A stretch of DNA of 64,000 nucleotides from Megascapheus bottae (Eukaryota > Chordata > Mammalia > Rodentia > Geomyidae). Shown here piece by piece: positions 20,870-31,679 of the stretch. The notes under the pieces were generated by a model. It did no database searches and was not told where the DNA came from. It was given only the letters and a program-made list of their open reading frames with translations. Every line of letters begins with the position of its first letter. Position 1 is the stretch's first letter. A program made the translations under genes and the position numbers. The stretch covers positions 55,669,001-55,733,000 of the forward strand of contig JANJXV010000013.1 of NCBI GenBank assembly GCA_024803745.1, in the 5' to 3' direction.

Positions 20870-23080
20870 GCCTCCGCTGCTGAGCCTCCTTCGCACCCGT
20901 CCTACGGCTGCCTCTTCCTCCGGGACAGGCTGCATCCTCGGCCTTCTCCCACCCGCGCCCTTTAGGGACCCTCGCAGCTTGGCTGGCCCCACAGGTGTGG
21001 GGTGCAGGGGGGATTCCTTCTCCCGGGTGGAGGGAGGCCTGCGGGAGCAGCGGGTACTTCCAGAGATGGGCGCAGGGGGAGGCCACAGTCCTGTGCACCC
21101 CACTGCAGGGACGGCAGGCAGGACGCAGGGCTCATCACACTCACACTCACACTCACACCCTGCTCGTGGCCAGGATGACTAAGCATGCCACAGGAGGTCT
21201 CCAGCCCACGCTCGCAGCCACATCCCACCCTGGGCCCTGAGGGCCAGCTCCCTGGAGGGTGAGACTGTCCTCAGGGTGCCAGGGGAGTCAGGCCCCTCAC
21301 CAGTCCAGCTGCAAGGGGCCTTTTCACCAGCACTGAGCACAGAGGACCTGGGAGACCCAGAGGGCACCGTGTGTCCTCACGGAGGAACCATGCGCCAGCT
21401 CACTGACAAGATGCCCCTTACAGAGGAGGACAGGGCTGCGGATCCCGCGCCAGAGGCTGGGCTCCCCGGGGTGCAGGGCTGTCCCCTGACGCATTCCTCT
21501 CCAGCTCTGGTCTCTGGGTCCCACTCCCTACCTCCTACCCGTGTGAGGTGCCCATGGGAGGTGGGCTACCTTCCTTTGGCCTGGACCCACCTGGGCCTCT
21601 CTGAGGCTGTGGAAGCTGGGTCTGGAGTCCGCCCATGCCAGTGGCCCCAGGCAGAGGCCTTCTGCTGTCTTTCCCTGGCTCCTGGGGTGGGTGGAGCTGG
21701 GGAGCCTGTCTTCCCAGGACTAGGTTAGCAAGCTCAATTTGGGGATCCTCAGGGCCTCTTCCAGCCTCTGGAGCTCAGCAGAGGAGCCCACAATCAGCTG
21801 ACCCATCTCCCCAGGGGTGCGGGCCTCTTCCGGACATTGCACCCTGTATGCAGGTGCCATTTGTGATGGGGAGAGTGGCCAGCAGGAATCGGGGTCCAGG
21901 CACTCCAGTGACCTAGGTGCTGCCTTCTGCTCTGCCACCTGAGCACACCCGTGACCCCTGCGGGATGGCTTCCCAGGGGAGCTGGGAGAACACAGGAGCC
22001 GCCTCTGTGTCCCCCTTCCACCTCCATGGGCCATGCAGGACTGTCCCTTAGACTGTTCTGTCCATGGCTTCTGTCCTGTCAGACCTGCTCTCCAAAGCAG
22101 CCTTTCAGGGGGCCCAGGAAACCCCCAGTTGCACACAGCCTCTCTGTACCCCTTTAACCCCTGACTCCCTCCCAGCTCTTCCTCCAGTGCCGGGTATACA
22201 GTATGTGCAAACAGCCACCCGCTAAGCAGGCCTTGGGTCTCTGCACAGAGTTGCCCAGCCTTTCCTGTGCCTGGGAGAGATGGACAGATGGGGTGAGGCA
22301 ATCTAGACGGACCCAGGGAGCCCAACCCGGGGCGCAAAGGAGGCAGCAGAAACTGAACTCCGCGTGCTGTGGGTTCAGATCTCATCCTTGTCAACCTTGG
22401 AAGGCAGAGCCCAAGCCTGAGGATGGAGCGATTCCCCGCAGGGCAGGCCTTGATCAAGCCTGCCTGTGGGAGACTCCACGGAAAGTCACCTCACCCTAGT
22501 GAGGGTGCAGGGGAGTGAGGCGCGAGGGGGTGGGTAAGACTGTGACCTGGGATGACCTGAGCTGTCCCAAGGTCATTCTTGCCCAGGAGCTACTCCTCTG
22601 CAACAAGTGAGTGCTGGACTTCTCCAAACGCCCGCTCAGAGGCGAAGGATTTAGTTAGCTTAATAGTAATCATAATAAAAACCTGAAGTATAGAAAAGGC
22701 CTCCAGGTGTAAGCGTGGAGCTCAGCCTGGGGCCAGGGCCTGGTGTCAACCCAGTTAAACACATAAAATACAAGTTCCCAGCGCAAGTCCTTCTCCAGGC
22801 CTTGTAAGAGTCTCACCTGGATGCAGAGGGGCAGAGGAGGGGAGCAGGGTGCTGGGGTATCTGCACCCACGTAAAGCTCCCAGTCCCTCCCCCAAAGGAC
22901 CTCTAAATAAGAGAGGGACTCTACTAGTTACTTTTAAAATGGTTATTATAAAGGAGGTGTGCAGAGGGGTCATAGTTAATGAGCCAGGTGAAGAGTACAT
23001 TTCTTTTGCCTCTTTCCCAGTTTTTTCTTCCCATCTTCATCCTAATAACTTTTTTCTTTCTCTCTCTCTCTTCCTTCCTT
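20870..23080. other. FGF4 upstream intergenic DNA, nothing recognised
   Basis: SINE-free for over 2 kb upstream of the FGF4 promoter, with a short CACACT run (21136-21158). SINE depletion could reflect regulatory content, but no specific element is identified. Confidence 0.55.
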
Positions 23081-23287
23081 CCTTCCTTTCTTTTTTTTCC
23101 CCCCAGTCCTAGGGCTTGAACTCAGGGCCTGAACATTATCCTTGGACTTTCTCAAGGTTAGAGCTCTACCACTTGAGCCACAGCACCACTTCCGGCTTTT
23201 TCTGTGTATGTGGTACTGAGGAATCGAACCCGGGTCTTTGTGGATGCAAGGCAAGCCCTCCACCATTAGGCCAAACTCCTGGTGCCA
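23060..23287 (-). mobile_element. Family I ID-like dimer SINE
   Basis: CT/TTCC tail, CTTGGACTTTCTCAAGG, then GAATCGAACCCGGGTC. Both units are present. Confidence 0.92.
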
Positions 23288-23299
23288 TCCTTTCTTTAT

Positions 23300-23545
23300 C
23301 TCTATCTTTTTCTGTGCTGGCCCTGGGACCTGGGCTCTCTACCACTTGAGCCACAGCTGTACTAGTGGGATGTGTGTGTGTGCGTGCGCATGCGTGTGTG
23401 TGCATGCATGTATGGTGTTATGTCGAATGGGAGATTAGAAGATAAACATCTAATATGCTTTGGAGCCTGGCTTCAAGTCACGATCCTCAGAGCTCAGCCT
23501 CCAGAGTATCTAGGATTACAGACATGAGGCACCATCCCCCAGCAT
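23300..23545 (-). mobile_element. Family II SINE with internal (GT)n
   Basis: ID-like remnant at 23300-23370, GT/GC array at 23369-23414, and B1-like half at 23455-23545 ending GGATTACAGACATGAGGCAC. Confidence 0.6.
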
Positions 23546-23684
23546 ACCTATTAAACACCCCTCCCCCTTCTATTAGCTAGAGCTAGAGTTCCAGGCATCA
23601 ATCCTGCTTGCCTTTTCTTTTTCCTCTTTTACAGATAGACCTTGAGGTAGAATGTCAAGGTTACATTATGTTATACACATACTT

Positions 23685-23980
23685 TCTTTTTTTGGTGCTT
23701 CTGGGGTTTGAACTTGAGTCTTGAGGTTGACTGTCTTGCTTACTCACATTGGGGGCTCTACTACTAAAACCACACCTCCACATTGGCATTTTGTTTCCAG
23801 TCCTGGGGCTTCAACTTAGGGTCTAGGCACTGTTGCTGAACTTTTTGCTCAATGCTAGCACACTACCACTTGAGCCACAGCACCACTTCTGGCTCTTTCT
23901 GTGTGTGGTATGGGGAATTGAACCCAGGGCTTTAAGCATGCTACGCAAACACTCTACCACTAGGTCACATTCCCAGCCCC
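23685..23980 (-). mobile_element. Degenerate SINE plus older family I SINE
   Basis: A poor remnant (23685-23792) precedes a recognisable reverse ID-like dimer (23793-23980, GGGGAATTGAACCCAGGGC). Confidence 0.75.
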
Positions 23981-24532
23981 ACACTTGGTTACTTTGAAGA
24001 TAGTGTCTCCAGATAATGTGGGTGTCTCTGGGGTGCACCCCCCAGAGCTCATGGCATTTCCCACCTCCCCTCAGCCAGACTGGCAGAAGCTGCCTGCTGT
24101 CTCTGGGGTTCTGTGGGGCGGGACAGGGAGGAAAGCATCCCAGTGCCAGGCTGGCTGGGAGACTCTGACCTGGCCAGGAGCCACAGTGGGTCCCCATACC
24201 TGGACCCAGCCCTCCTGGGAACCACCTACCAGGCCCTGGGAAGCCTTACCCCCCTCCCCCACCCCCACCCCCCGCTGGGGACCCTACGGGTCTCCCATGT
24301 CCTCACGCCACTGTGGGGTCAAAGAGGGACCAGGACATGAACTTGCCTTCTGAGACACCCCCCACCCCATTCTCACCCCTGTAGCCAGCTCCTTCCAGGG
24401 CTTCCTCTCTGTCCCAGTGTCACCTGCAGCACTCCCCGCTGCCCCCCCCCCACCTCCTGTTCATCCTTGGCCCCTTCCAGGGCTTCAGGGCTCTCTGCAG
24501 AAGGAACTTCACGAAGACTTGCTGGGAGAAAA

Positions 24533-24730
24533 AGCCGGGCACTGGTGTCTCACACCTGTAATGCAGAAGGGTGAGATCTGAGGACCACAGCTCCAAGCCT
24601 GCTAGGCAGCAAAATCCACGAAAGTCTCAGTTAACCACTAACTAGCAGGACGTGTGGAGCTGTGGCCCCAGCGGTGATTTAGAGTGAAGAAGTTATGCCA
24701 GCACCCGGGCCCTGAGTTCAAGTCCCAAAT
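24533..24730 (+). mobile_element. Family II SINE
   Basis: CTCACACCTGTAATGC with a deleted left-half segment; right half ends CTGAGTTCAAGTCCC. Confidence 0.85.
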
Positions 24731-24861
24731 CCTAGTGGGAGGGCGGGGCCGAGTGAACAAGCTGCCTCTTCTTGCATTTTCTATAGGCTGTCTTCTGAGA
24801 AATAAGGATCTGAGCTGCAGGGCCTGGCTCTGCCATCTTTTGTTAGAAATACAAAAGAAAG

Positions 24862-25112
24862 CCTAGTGCCAGGGGTTCCTTCCTCTAATCCTAGCTACTC
24901 AGGAGGCTGAGATTTGAGGATCATGGTTCAAAGCCAGCCCGGGCACAAAACTCTGTGATATTCTTATCTCCAATTAACCACCAGAAAACTGGAAGTGGCG
25001 CTGTGGCTCAAGTGGTAGAATGCTAACCTTGAGCAAAAGAGCTCAGGGACAGTGCCCAGGCCCTGAGTTCAAGCCCCATGACTGACAAAAGAAAAAAAAA
25101 AAGGAAAGAAAA
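24862..25112 (+). mobile_element. Family II SINE (near-complete)
   Basis: Well preserved: AATCCTAGCTACTCAGGAGG, TCTCCAATTAACCACCAG, GCGCTGTGGCTCAAGTGG, GAGTTCAAGCCCCATGACTG and a poly-A tail. A good reference copy for the family. Confidence 0.95.
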
Positions 25113-25114
25113 GA

Positions 25115-28060
25115 AATACAGAAGTAAGTGTGGGGTGGGGGAGGGGGAGGGGGCTTAGGCCCTGTGTTTTAGCATCTTTCACAGGCTGTGGTCAGGACTG
25201 TGGTTACCTGCTGTGGCTAAGGAGAGAAGTTTGAGCTGTACAGTTTGCACCACTCAATTCTGGGGGCTGGAGGTGGCCTGTGTCTAGAGCAGGAGCCCCA
25301 TTCTCCAAGAGGGGAAATCAAGGCAGGCCTCAAGCCTGGCTCTGGCATCTAAGCCCTCGTACAGCCAGTTCCTTGCCAGGAATAAGGAGTCAAGTACTCA
25401 GAAGCCAGGTCTTCCCTTCCCCAAAGGTGTGGAAGCTGGCTCCGCCCCCTGGGGCTTTGCAAAGCAGAGGGTGGGTGCCTGCTGAATGCAGCAGCAACCT
25501 TGACTTTTCTGGAGAGCTGCTGTGTGTGAGGACAGGCCGACCTTCATGAGTCCTGTGCCTCTAATTCTCTCAAAGCCACGGGTCATCCGTTGACACCTGC
25601 TGGCCCAGGATCAAGTCCGTAGTTACATGGGCCTGGCTGTGGCACCAGAAAATGCCCGAGAGCTCAGAGTCACAGGGGAGGAGGAAAAGGGGCACAGGAA
25701 AGGCCAGTCGTGGGCCCTGCGCCCCTCCCTCCCCCATGGGCACTGGGCCTCTCCTCCCCTCCCTGCTTCTGATAGGCTCAGTGGAGGGCGCTGGCTGGAC
25801 ACTGGTCTGACTGGGAATGGCACCTGGGCCCGAGTAAGGTCCCTTCTCTTCCTTCAGTCTCCAAGTAAGCGACATCCAGATGTCCAGGCCAGACTCACAT
25901 TCCCAGATTTGGCAGGGGACTTGGGGCAGACGAGCTGGGCTCCTGCGCCTGCCAGCCTTCCTGATGGCCGTGCGGCCTTGGACGAGCTGCTTGTCCTCTC
26001 TGAACCCCCTTGACTATTTTTGTAAAGTTGTCCAATGCTCCCCTGGGAGGGCTTGGGGAGACTCAACCAAAGTGAGGGGGATACTGAGGGGAGGGGCCCG
26101 GGGATTCTCTCCCTTCTGGGGAGCTAGGGTTACAGGCAGGAGCCACCAGGACCAGGCAAACCCCAATTTCTGAGTCTAATTCAGAGAGGGCTGCCAGAGA
26201 TATTTGGGCAGAGTGCATGGACGGGGCCGGGTCTCCTCTGCCTCGTGCTGCTTTCTGATGGGAGACCCAAGGGCCTTGAAAGAACTGGGGGCTCTGGACC
26301 TCCCCTCCTGGACGTTCTCAGAGCTCACCTCAGGCCAAGCCTGCAAGGCTTCCCCCCAACCCCACCCTGAGCAAAGCCCTTGCCTTGGTTTTTGTTCTTT
26401 TGTTTGGTGTCTAGAATCTAGCTAGGCCTTTCTTTTGTAAAATGGGAGCAAAGCCACGTGGGAAAGGAGAAGCCCCGGGGCCCAGCCACCCCTGGGTGCT
26501 CTGTTATGTAGTGGTGGGCAGAGAAGGCAGGCCTCCCAGAATTCCCTTCCCCGTTAGCCTGACCTTGGGGAAGGTTGCAAGGTTGTGCCTGAGTTCTCAC
26601 CCTCCCCACCCCAGGTGACCCTGTGAAAGTCCAAATGGGGGCAGGAGGGGTCTGGACAGCCCCAGCTAGAGACCATCCCACTTGTAAACCCCCGAAGCCT
26701 CAGGCCCAGGCCCTGGCCAGGTTGGGTTGAGGCCATAGCTCCCAGAGGGCCCCGTGCTCACTGTGTGTGGAGACCTGCACGCCCCCTCCTGCCTCAGATC
26801 ACCTGGTGGACAGGCTGGCCTGGTGCAAGGTGGTCTTAGCCAACGGGGTGGGTGTCCCTGCAATTTCCAGGGAAGGAAGCAAAGCGGGAGGGACCAATAG
26901 CAGGGGCTGGGACTGCCCCGAGTGTGCGAGGCCAGAGTCTCCCAGTGGCGGCGCCTGGAGGCTATGGTCCACTCAGCCCCACGTAGGTCCTGCCATGCAT
27001 TGGCCCTGGCTGCACCTGAGGACCCCTGCAGGCCTTCGGGGGGTGGGGGACACACAGGCCCTCCACACTGACCGCAGCCCTGTGGAAGGTCTGGACTGGG
27101 AGGTAAGGAGGGCAGAAGAGCGGGTGCAATCCTGAACTCACTGAGCTGGCCAGAGCCGTGCCAGGGAAGGCCGTGAGACCTGGGCAGCTTCCCAGCCTCA
27201 GTCTTCCCGCTTGTAAAACGGGTGTGGTGAATCCTCACCCCAGCACCCTGCCCACACCGAAGGGATGGTGGGCCTAGCTCCCCAGCTGGGCTCCTTGGTA
27301 AAGTCACCCAGCAGGCCGTCCTGCCCTCCAGATCAGGGACACTGGCCCTTCACGACAGCCTGAGGGCTGTCCCTGGGCCCCTGGCCTCAGCGCCAAGAGG
27401 CCCTGTCCTGCCTCTGCCACTGGTGCTTCTTGACATCCTGAGTGCCTGCCACCGAGCCAGCGATGGGACGTCTGAGTAGGGGCAGACCCAGCCTTCTATT
27501 CTGGGGTCCTCTTTCAACTATTTTGGCAAAGACCAAATGGTCCCTCCTTTAAAATAGCTGCTCCGAGCCCCGGGGTCAGCCGGGGGAACCAGGTCAGCCG
27601 GCGGCCTCCTTGCTGAAGCCTGCAGGAGTTAAATAAGGACTCTGCACCTGTAACTTCCACGAGGGCCCCGCTCAAACACCGAGGCCAGAATAAAGCCTGG
27701 CCAGCCCAGAGGTGTCATTGCTGCACAAGAATCCCGAATGCTTTTTCATGTTTTTCTTTTTTCCCTGAAACCCCAGGGCCCACTGAGGAAGACAGGCAGC
27801 CAGCCCAGCAATCTCCATGGGTCCCTGTGGGAAAAACGTGCCTTGAGCGCCCTGTTTTGCAGGAATCTGCCAGGCAGGACGGTGGCTCCAAACCTTCCAG
27901 ACATCCAACCACACGGAAGGCCCAGGTGTGCCCTGGCCAGGGACCAGGCACGCGCAGACTCTCTTGGTCCTTGACCACCCTTGGCCACTGAGCTCAGGCC
28001 TTGTGAAGGTGATGAGTTCAGAGGTGGAAAACCACCTGTCAGAGAGACATCCACCTGGGC
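25115..28060. other. FGF4-FGF3 spacer, SINE-poor stretch
   Basis: Nearly 3 kb with almost no SINE sequence; a fragment may lie at 26105-26158. No gene was recognised. Confidence 0.55.
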
Positions 28061-28061
28061 T

Positions 28062-28275
28062 CCAGGCGTTCACATCTATAGTCCTAGCGGCAGGTGGCTG
28101 AGATCTGAGGATCACGGTTCAAAACCAGTGTGTGCAGATGCATCCGATGACTTTTATCTTCAATTAACCAGCAAAAAGCCAGAAGTAGAGGTGTGGCTCA
28201 AATGGTAAAGCACAAGCCTATGTGCAAGAGCTAGGGACAATGGCCAGGCCCTGAGTTTAGCACTGGCAGGCATAG
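28062..28275 (+). mobile_element. Family II SINE
   Basis: GGTGGCTGAGATCTGAGG, CAATTAACCAGCAAAAAGCC and AGAGGTGTGGCTCAAATGG. Confidence 0.88.
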
Positions 28276-28667
28276 GCGAGTGCATGCCCACATAGCCGTG
28301 CCCACACGCAGAAGCGTGGTGGTGGAGGGGTGGACTAGTCCCTCACCGTGCGATCTGGGGCTGTGAGCGCATTCTGAACCCATCTTCCCTCCCTCCCCAC
28401 CCCCAGGTCTAGGATGGCAGGGACAGATGGGAATTTTTAGCCATGAAGGAAGTCTAGTAATTAGTCAACAAACACACGCCACTGTAGGGGGTCTCCCAGG
28501 GCAACAGGAGACAGGCCAGAGACAGCCATTTTTACCTGAGGAGCCCAGAGACCCTCAGAGGTCAATCAGCTACTGTCCAGGCCCTAGTGATCCTGAAAGC
28601 TGCCTTGAACTTGCAGACCTCTCCGGAGGACTCTGAGGAGAGCAGGGAGCTGGCCTCCTCCTCTGGA

Positions 28668-28985
28668 CACAGTCCTGGGATTTGAACTCAGTGCCTCGCA
28701 TTTGCTAGGCAGGCAGATCTCTTCCACCAGAGCCACAGCCCCTAGCCTGGAATCTGTTTCTTTGGTGTGTGCTGCTCCTGAGGCTTGAACTCAGGGCCTG
28801 GGCATTATCCCTGAGCTTTTGTGCTCAAAGCTCATGCTCTACTACTTGAGCTTCAATGTCACTTCTGGCTTTTTTGCCAGTTAATTGGAGATGAGTTTCA
28901 CGAACTTTTCTGTCCAGGTTGGCTCTGAATCATGATTCTCAGATCTCAGCCGCCTGAGACGTGAGCCACACTCACCTCTGTCCCC
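28668..28985 (-). mobile_element. Two adjacent reverse SINEs
   Basis: A fragment (28668-28745) precedes a family II copy (28757-28985) with GAGGCTTGAACTCAGG and TTCTCAGATCTCAGCC. Confidence 0.8.
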
Positions 28986-29192
28986 AGATCTCAAGTGGCC
29001 CCTCAGACCCCAGGGCCTCCTTAGACAAAACGCAGGGTCCCAGAGGCCCTGGGATTCTCTGAGAGGGGCAGACCAGCACCTTGGCCTTTTTCTTATCTTT
29101 CAAGATCTCACAGAGGGGTAGAGAGCGAAGGAGGAAACCGAGGTGCTGGGAGGCCTGACGAAATCACCTGGCACCTGGAAAGCACAGTTGTG

Positions 29193-29320
29193 TGCCAGGA
29201 GGTGTGTGCCAGGAGGTGTGTGCCAGGCGTGATGGTGCAGGCAGGCCTGTGATTCCAGCACTCAGGGGCAGTGGTGGAAGGATCTGGGGACAGGCTGGGA
29301 ATCGAGAATGAGACAGTCTT
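29193..29320 (+). mobile_element. B1-like fragment
   Basis: CAGGCGTGATGGTGCAGGC, GATTCCAGCACTCAGG and a following AGACAGTC resemble a B1 monomer. A duplicated GTGTGCCAGGAG motif precedes it. Confidence 0.6.
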
Positions 29321-29321
29321 G

Positions 29322-29520
29322 GGCTGGGAGTGTGGCCTAGTGGTTAAAGTGCTTGCCTAGCATGCATGAAGACCCGGGTTCGATTCCTTGGTACCACATA
29401 CATAGAAAAAAGCCGGAAGTGGTGCTGAGGCTCAAGTGGTAGAGCTCTAGCCTTGAGAAAACCCAAGGACAGTGCTAAGGCCCTGAGCTCAAGCCCAGGA
29501 CTGGCAAAAAAAAAAAAAAT
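29322..29520 (+). mobile_element. Family I ID-like dimer SINE
   Basis: Near-complete copy: GTGGCCTAGTGGTTAAAG, CCGGGTTCGATTCC, then the second unit and a 13-A tail. AATGAGACAGTCTTG occurs at 29308 and 29519, so it is flanked by a target-site duplication. Confidence 0.95.
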
Positions 29521-29534
29521 GAATGAGACAGTCT

Positions 29535-29635
29535 TGAAAGGAGAGAGAAGGAGGAGGAGGAAGGAGGAGGAGGAGTAGGGAGGGAGGGAAAAGAGGAAGG
29601 AGGGACAGAAGGAAGGAAAGGACAAAAGAAGGGAT
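29535..29635. repeat. GGAGG/GAAGG purine tract
   Basis: Purine-only run just beyond a SINE and its duplicated flank. Confidence 0.9.
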
Positions 29636-30245
29636 TTGGGCTCCACTGAGAGTGGTTCTTGTTGCGTGTTTCCAGAAGCCTCTGGAAAGCTGGCTCTGTA
29701 GCTCACCTGTCACTGCTGTGTGGCCCTGAGCAAGTCACCCCGTCTCTGCCTCTGCCTCAGCCCAGGGGAAGGGGGGGAATCTGCCTGTCCTCTGGTCAGG
29801 ATGTTTGGTTTCTCATGAGCTGCTGTGGCCCCAGGGGAGTTGCTGCGGGCTCAGGGGAAGTGGACACCCCGGGGGCAGTGACCATCTTGCTCATCAGACC
29901 AGGAATGTGGAGGCAGAAAGGCCCTGAGGGAGGAGAGGGGGAGAGGTCCCTGACCACCCCTCCCAGGGGGACATGTCCACAGGGCCAGCAAGGCAGGCCA
30001 TGGGCCTGGCTCTGGAGCCAGCCCAGAGATAATCGCATCTCTCTGCTCCCTCCCTCCCTGCCCTCCCTAGCTCCCTGGTGCCCAAGGAAGAAGTGCAGCA
30101 GCCCCCCAGGTGTCTGCCCACCTGTTCCCAGCTCCTGCTTCCCTGCCTACGCCCCCACCCGCCCCCTCAGCGCCTGTCCACCCGGCCCATGCTCTCCCCA
30201 GCCAGTACACCCCACCTTCACGGCCAGGGCCCCTCTGTCTCCAAG

Positions 30246-30388
30246 GCACTATATCACTGGACACTGGTGGCTCGCACCTGTCATCCTAGCTACTTAAGAG
30301 TCTCAGATCTGAGGATCGCAGTTCAAAGCCAGCCTGGGCAGGAAAATCTGTGAGATTGTGTGTGTGTGTGTGTGTGTGCGCGCGCGCG

Positions 30389-30435
<47 letters not shown>

Positions 30436-30766
30436 CGCTGATCCTAGCCTGGTCACTGCTTTTTTTTGCTCAAGGTTAGTGCTCTACCATCTACCACTTG
30501 TCTGGCTTTTTGGAAATTAACTAGAGATAAACGTCTCATGAAGTTTTCTGCCCTGATGGGCCTCAAATAGCAATCTTCAGACTCTGAGTCGCTAGGATTA
30601 CAAGCATGAGCCAGTGGCACCAGGCCTGCGAGACTCATCTCCATGTAACCACCAAGAAGTCAGACGTGGAGCTGTGACCCAGTGGTAGACCGCTGGTCTT
30701 GAGCAAAAATCTAAGAGGCAGTGCCCAGGCCCTGAGTTCGAGTACAGTACTGACACACACACACAA
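30246..30766 (+). mobile_element. Family II SINE split by a reverse SINE
   Basis: Left half 30246-30355 and right half 30626-30766 belong to one forward element. Between them lie a TG/CG array and a reverse family II copy (30455-30625). CTGTGAGAT and CTGCGAGACT at the junctions fit a decayed target duplication. Confidence 0.8.
30356..30438. repeat. (TG)n(CG)n alternating purine-pyrimidine array
   Basis: Two successive modules of TG repeat followed by CGCGCGCG. The pattern is Z-DNA-prone. Confidence 0.95.
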
Positions 30767-30769
30767 GTG

Positions 30770-31298
30770 TACAAGACACAAGCACAACACACGTGTATGT
30801 GCACACTTGACCTGTCTTGAGGTCTCCGGCTTCCCCCCTCAGCCCGCAGGACCACGGCCCCTCAGGACGCTCACCTCCACAGTGAAGCCGGAGCCTACAC
30901 AGGTGCCCACTGGCAGATGGCTCCTCTGCCAACACAGACTCTGCCTCACCTGTCAGAGGCCCTGCCTTCCCCCACTCAGTGCCTTGCAGGCCTTGGTCTG
31001 TGAGAACATTCTGGAGCTTCTGCTTGTTGCTTTCCCCATGCGGGGTGGGGGTGGGGGGCTTGGAGCTCCATTCCATAAACAAGGCAGCAGGGACGTCTTC
31101 CTAAGTTATGTCCCTGGGTTTGGACCGGGGCCCCCAGGGACAGCCTCTCCACCAGGCCAGGAATTTGGGGCTGTAAATGTAAGATCTCAAAATGTACTAG
31201 TTTACATAACCACGGCGCAGCGAGACAGTCCACAGAACCACATCCCTTCCCACATTCGCTGCCTCTCTCTGTGCTTTCCACCCAGTCTTCATTGCTTT
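30770..31298. other. Intergenic, nothing recognised
   Basis: Unique DNA in the FGF4-FGF3 spacer. Confidence 0.55.
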
Positions 31299-31299
31299 T

Positions 31300-31520
31300 T
31301 TTCTTTTTTGCCCATTTCAGGGCTTGAACTCACAGCCTTGTGCTGATCTCCCTTGGCTTGCTCAAGCAAAGCTGGTGCCCTACCACTTGAGTCAAGCCTC
31401 CAGCCTGACTTTTTGCTAGCAACTGGAGATAAGAGCCTCCCAGACTTTTCTGCCTGAGGTGAAACTGTGATCCTCAGATCCCAACTTCCTGAATAGCTGG
31501 GGTGACAGCTGGCGGCCACA
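31300..31520 (-). mobile_element. Family II SINE
   Basis: CAGGGCTTGAACTCACAGCC to GAATAGCTGGGGTGACAGC, with a T-rich tail. Confidence 0.88.
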
Positions 31521-31540
31521 GGCCCAGATCCTATTATTCA

Positions 31541-31677
31541 GCGTGTGTGTGTGCGTGTGTGTGCGTGTGTGTGTGTGTGCGTACGTGTGTGTGTGTGCAT
31601 GCGTGTGCGTGTGCGCGTGTGCGTGCGTGCGTGTGTGTGTGCGTGTGTCCGTGCGTGTGCGTGTGTGTGTGCGTGTT
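31541..31677. repeat. (TG)n/(TGCG)n array
   Basis: 137 bp of almost pure alternating purine-pyrimidine with many CG steps. It creates spurious Cys-Val and Thr-His frames. Confidence 0.95.
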
Positions 31678-31679
31678 TC

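Larger units (their letters stand above)
19700..20900. other. CpG island over FGF4 promoter and exon 1
   Basis: There are dense CG dinucleotides and GC-rich sequence from intron 1 through the promoter, while neighbouring DNA is CpG-poor. No exact ratios were computed. Confidence 0.85.

Noticed and set aside
19907..21098. Long open frames (352 and 364 aa) on both strands over the FGF4 promoter
   Set aside because: Low-complexity Arg/Pro/Gly/Ala products of a CpG island, overlapping the true exon 1 in other frames.
21720..22457. 245-aa minus-strand open frame
   Set aside because: No recognisable domain or splice structure and an overlapping plus-strand frame of similar quality; treated as chance.
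29322..29410. tRNA-like gene (box A and box B)
   Set aside because: It is the first unit of a repeated SINE; the same sequence recurs many times in the window and ends in an A-tail.
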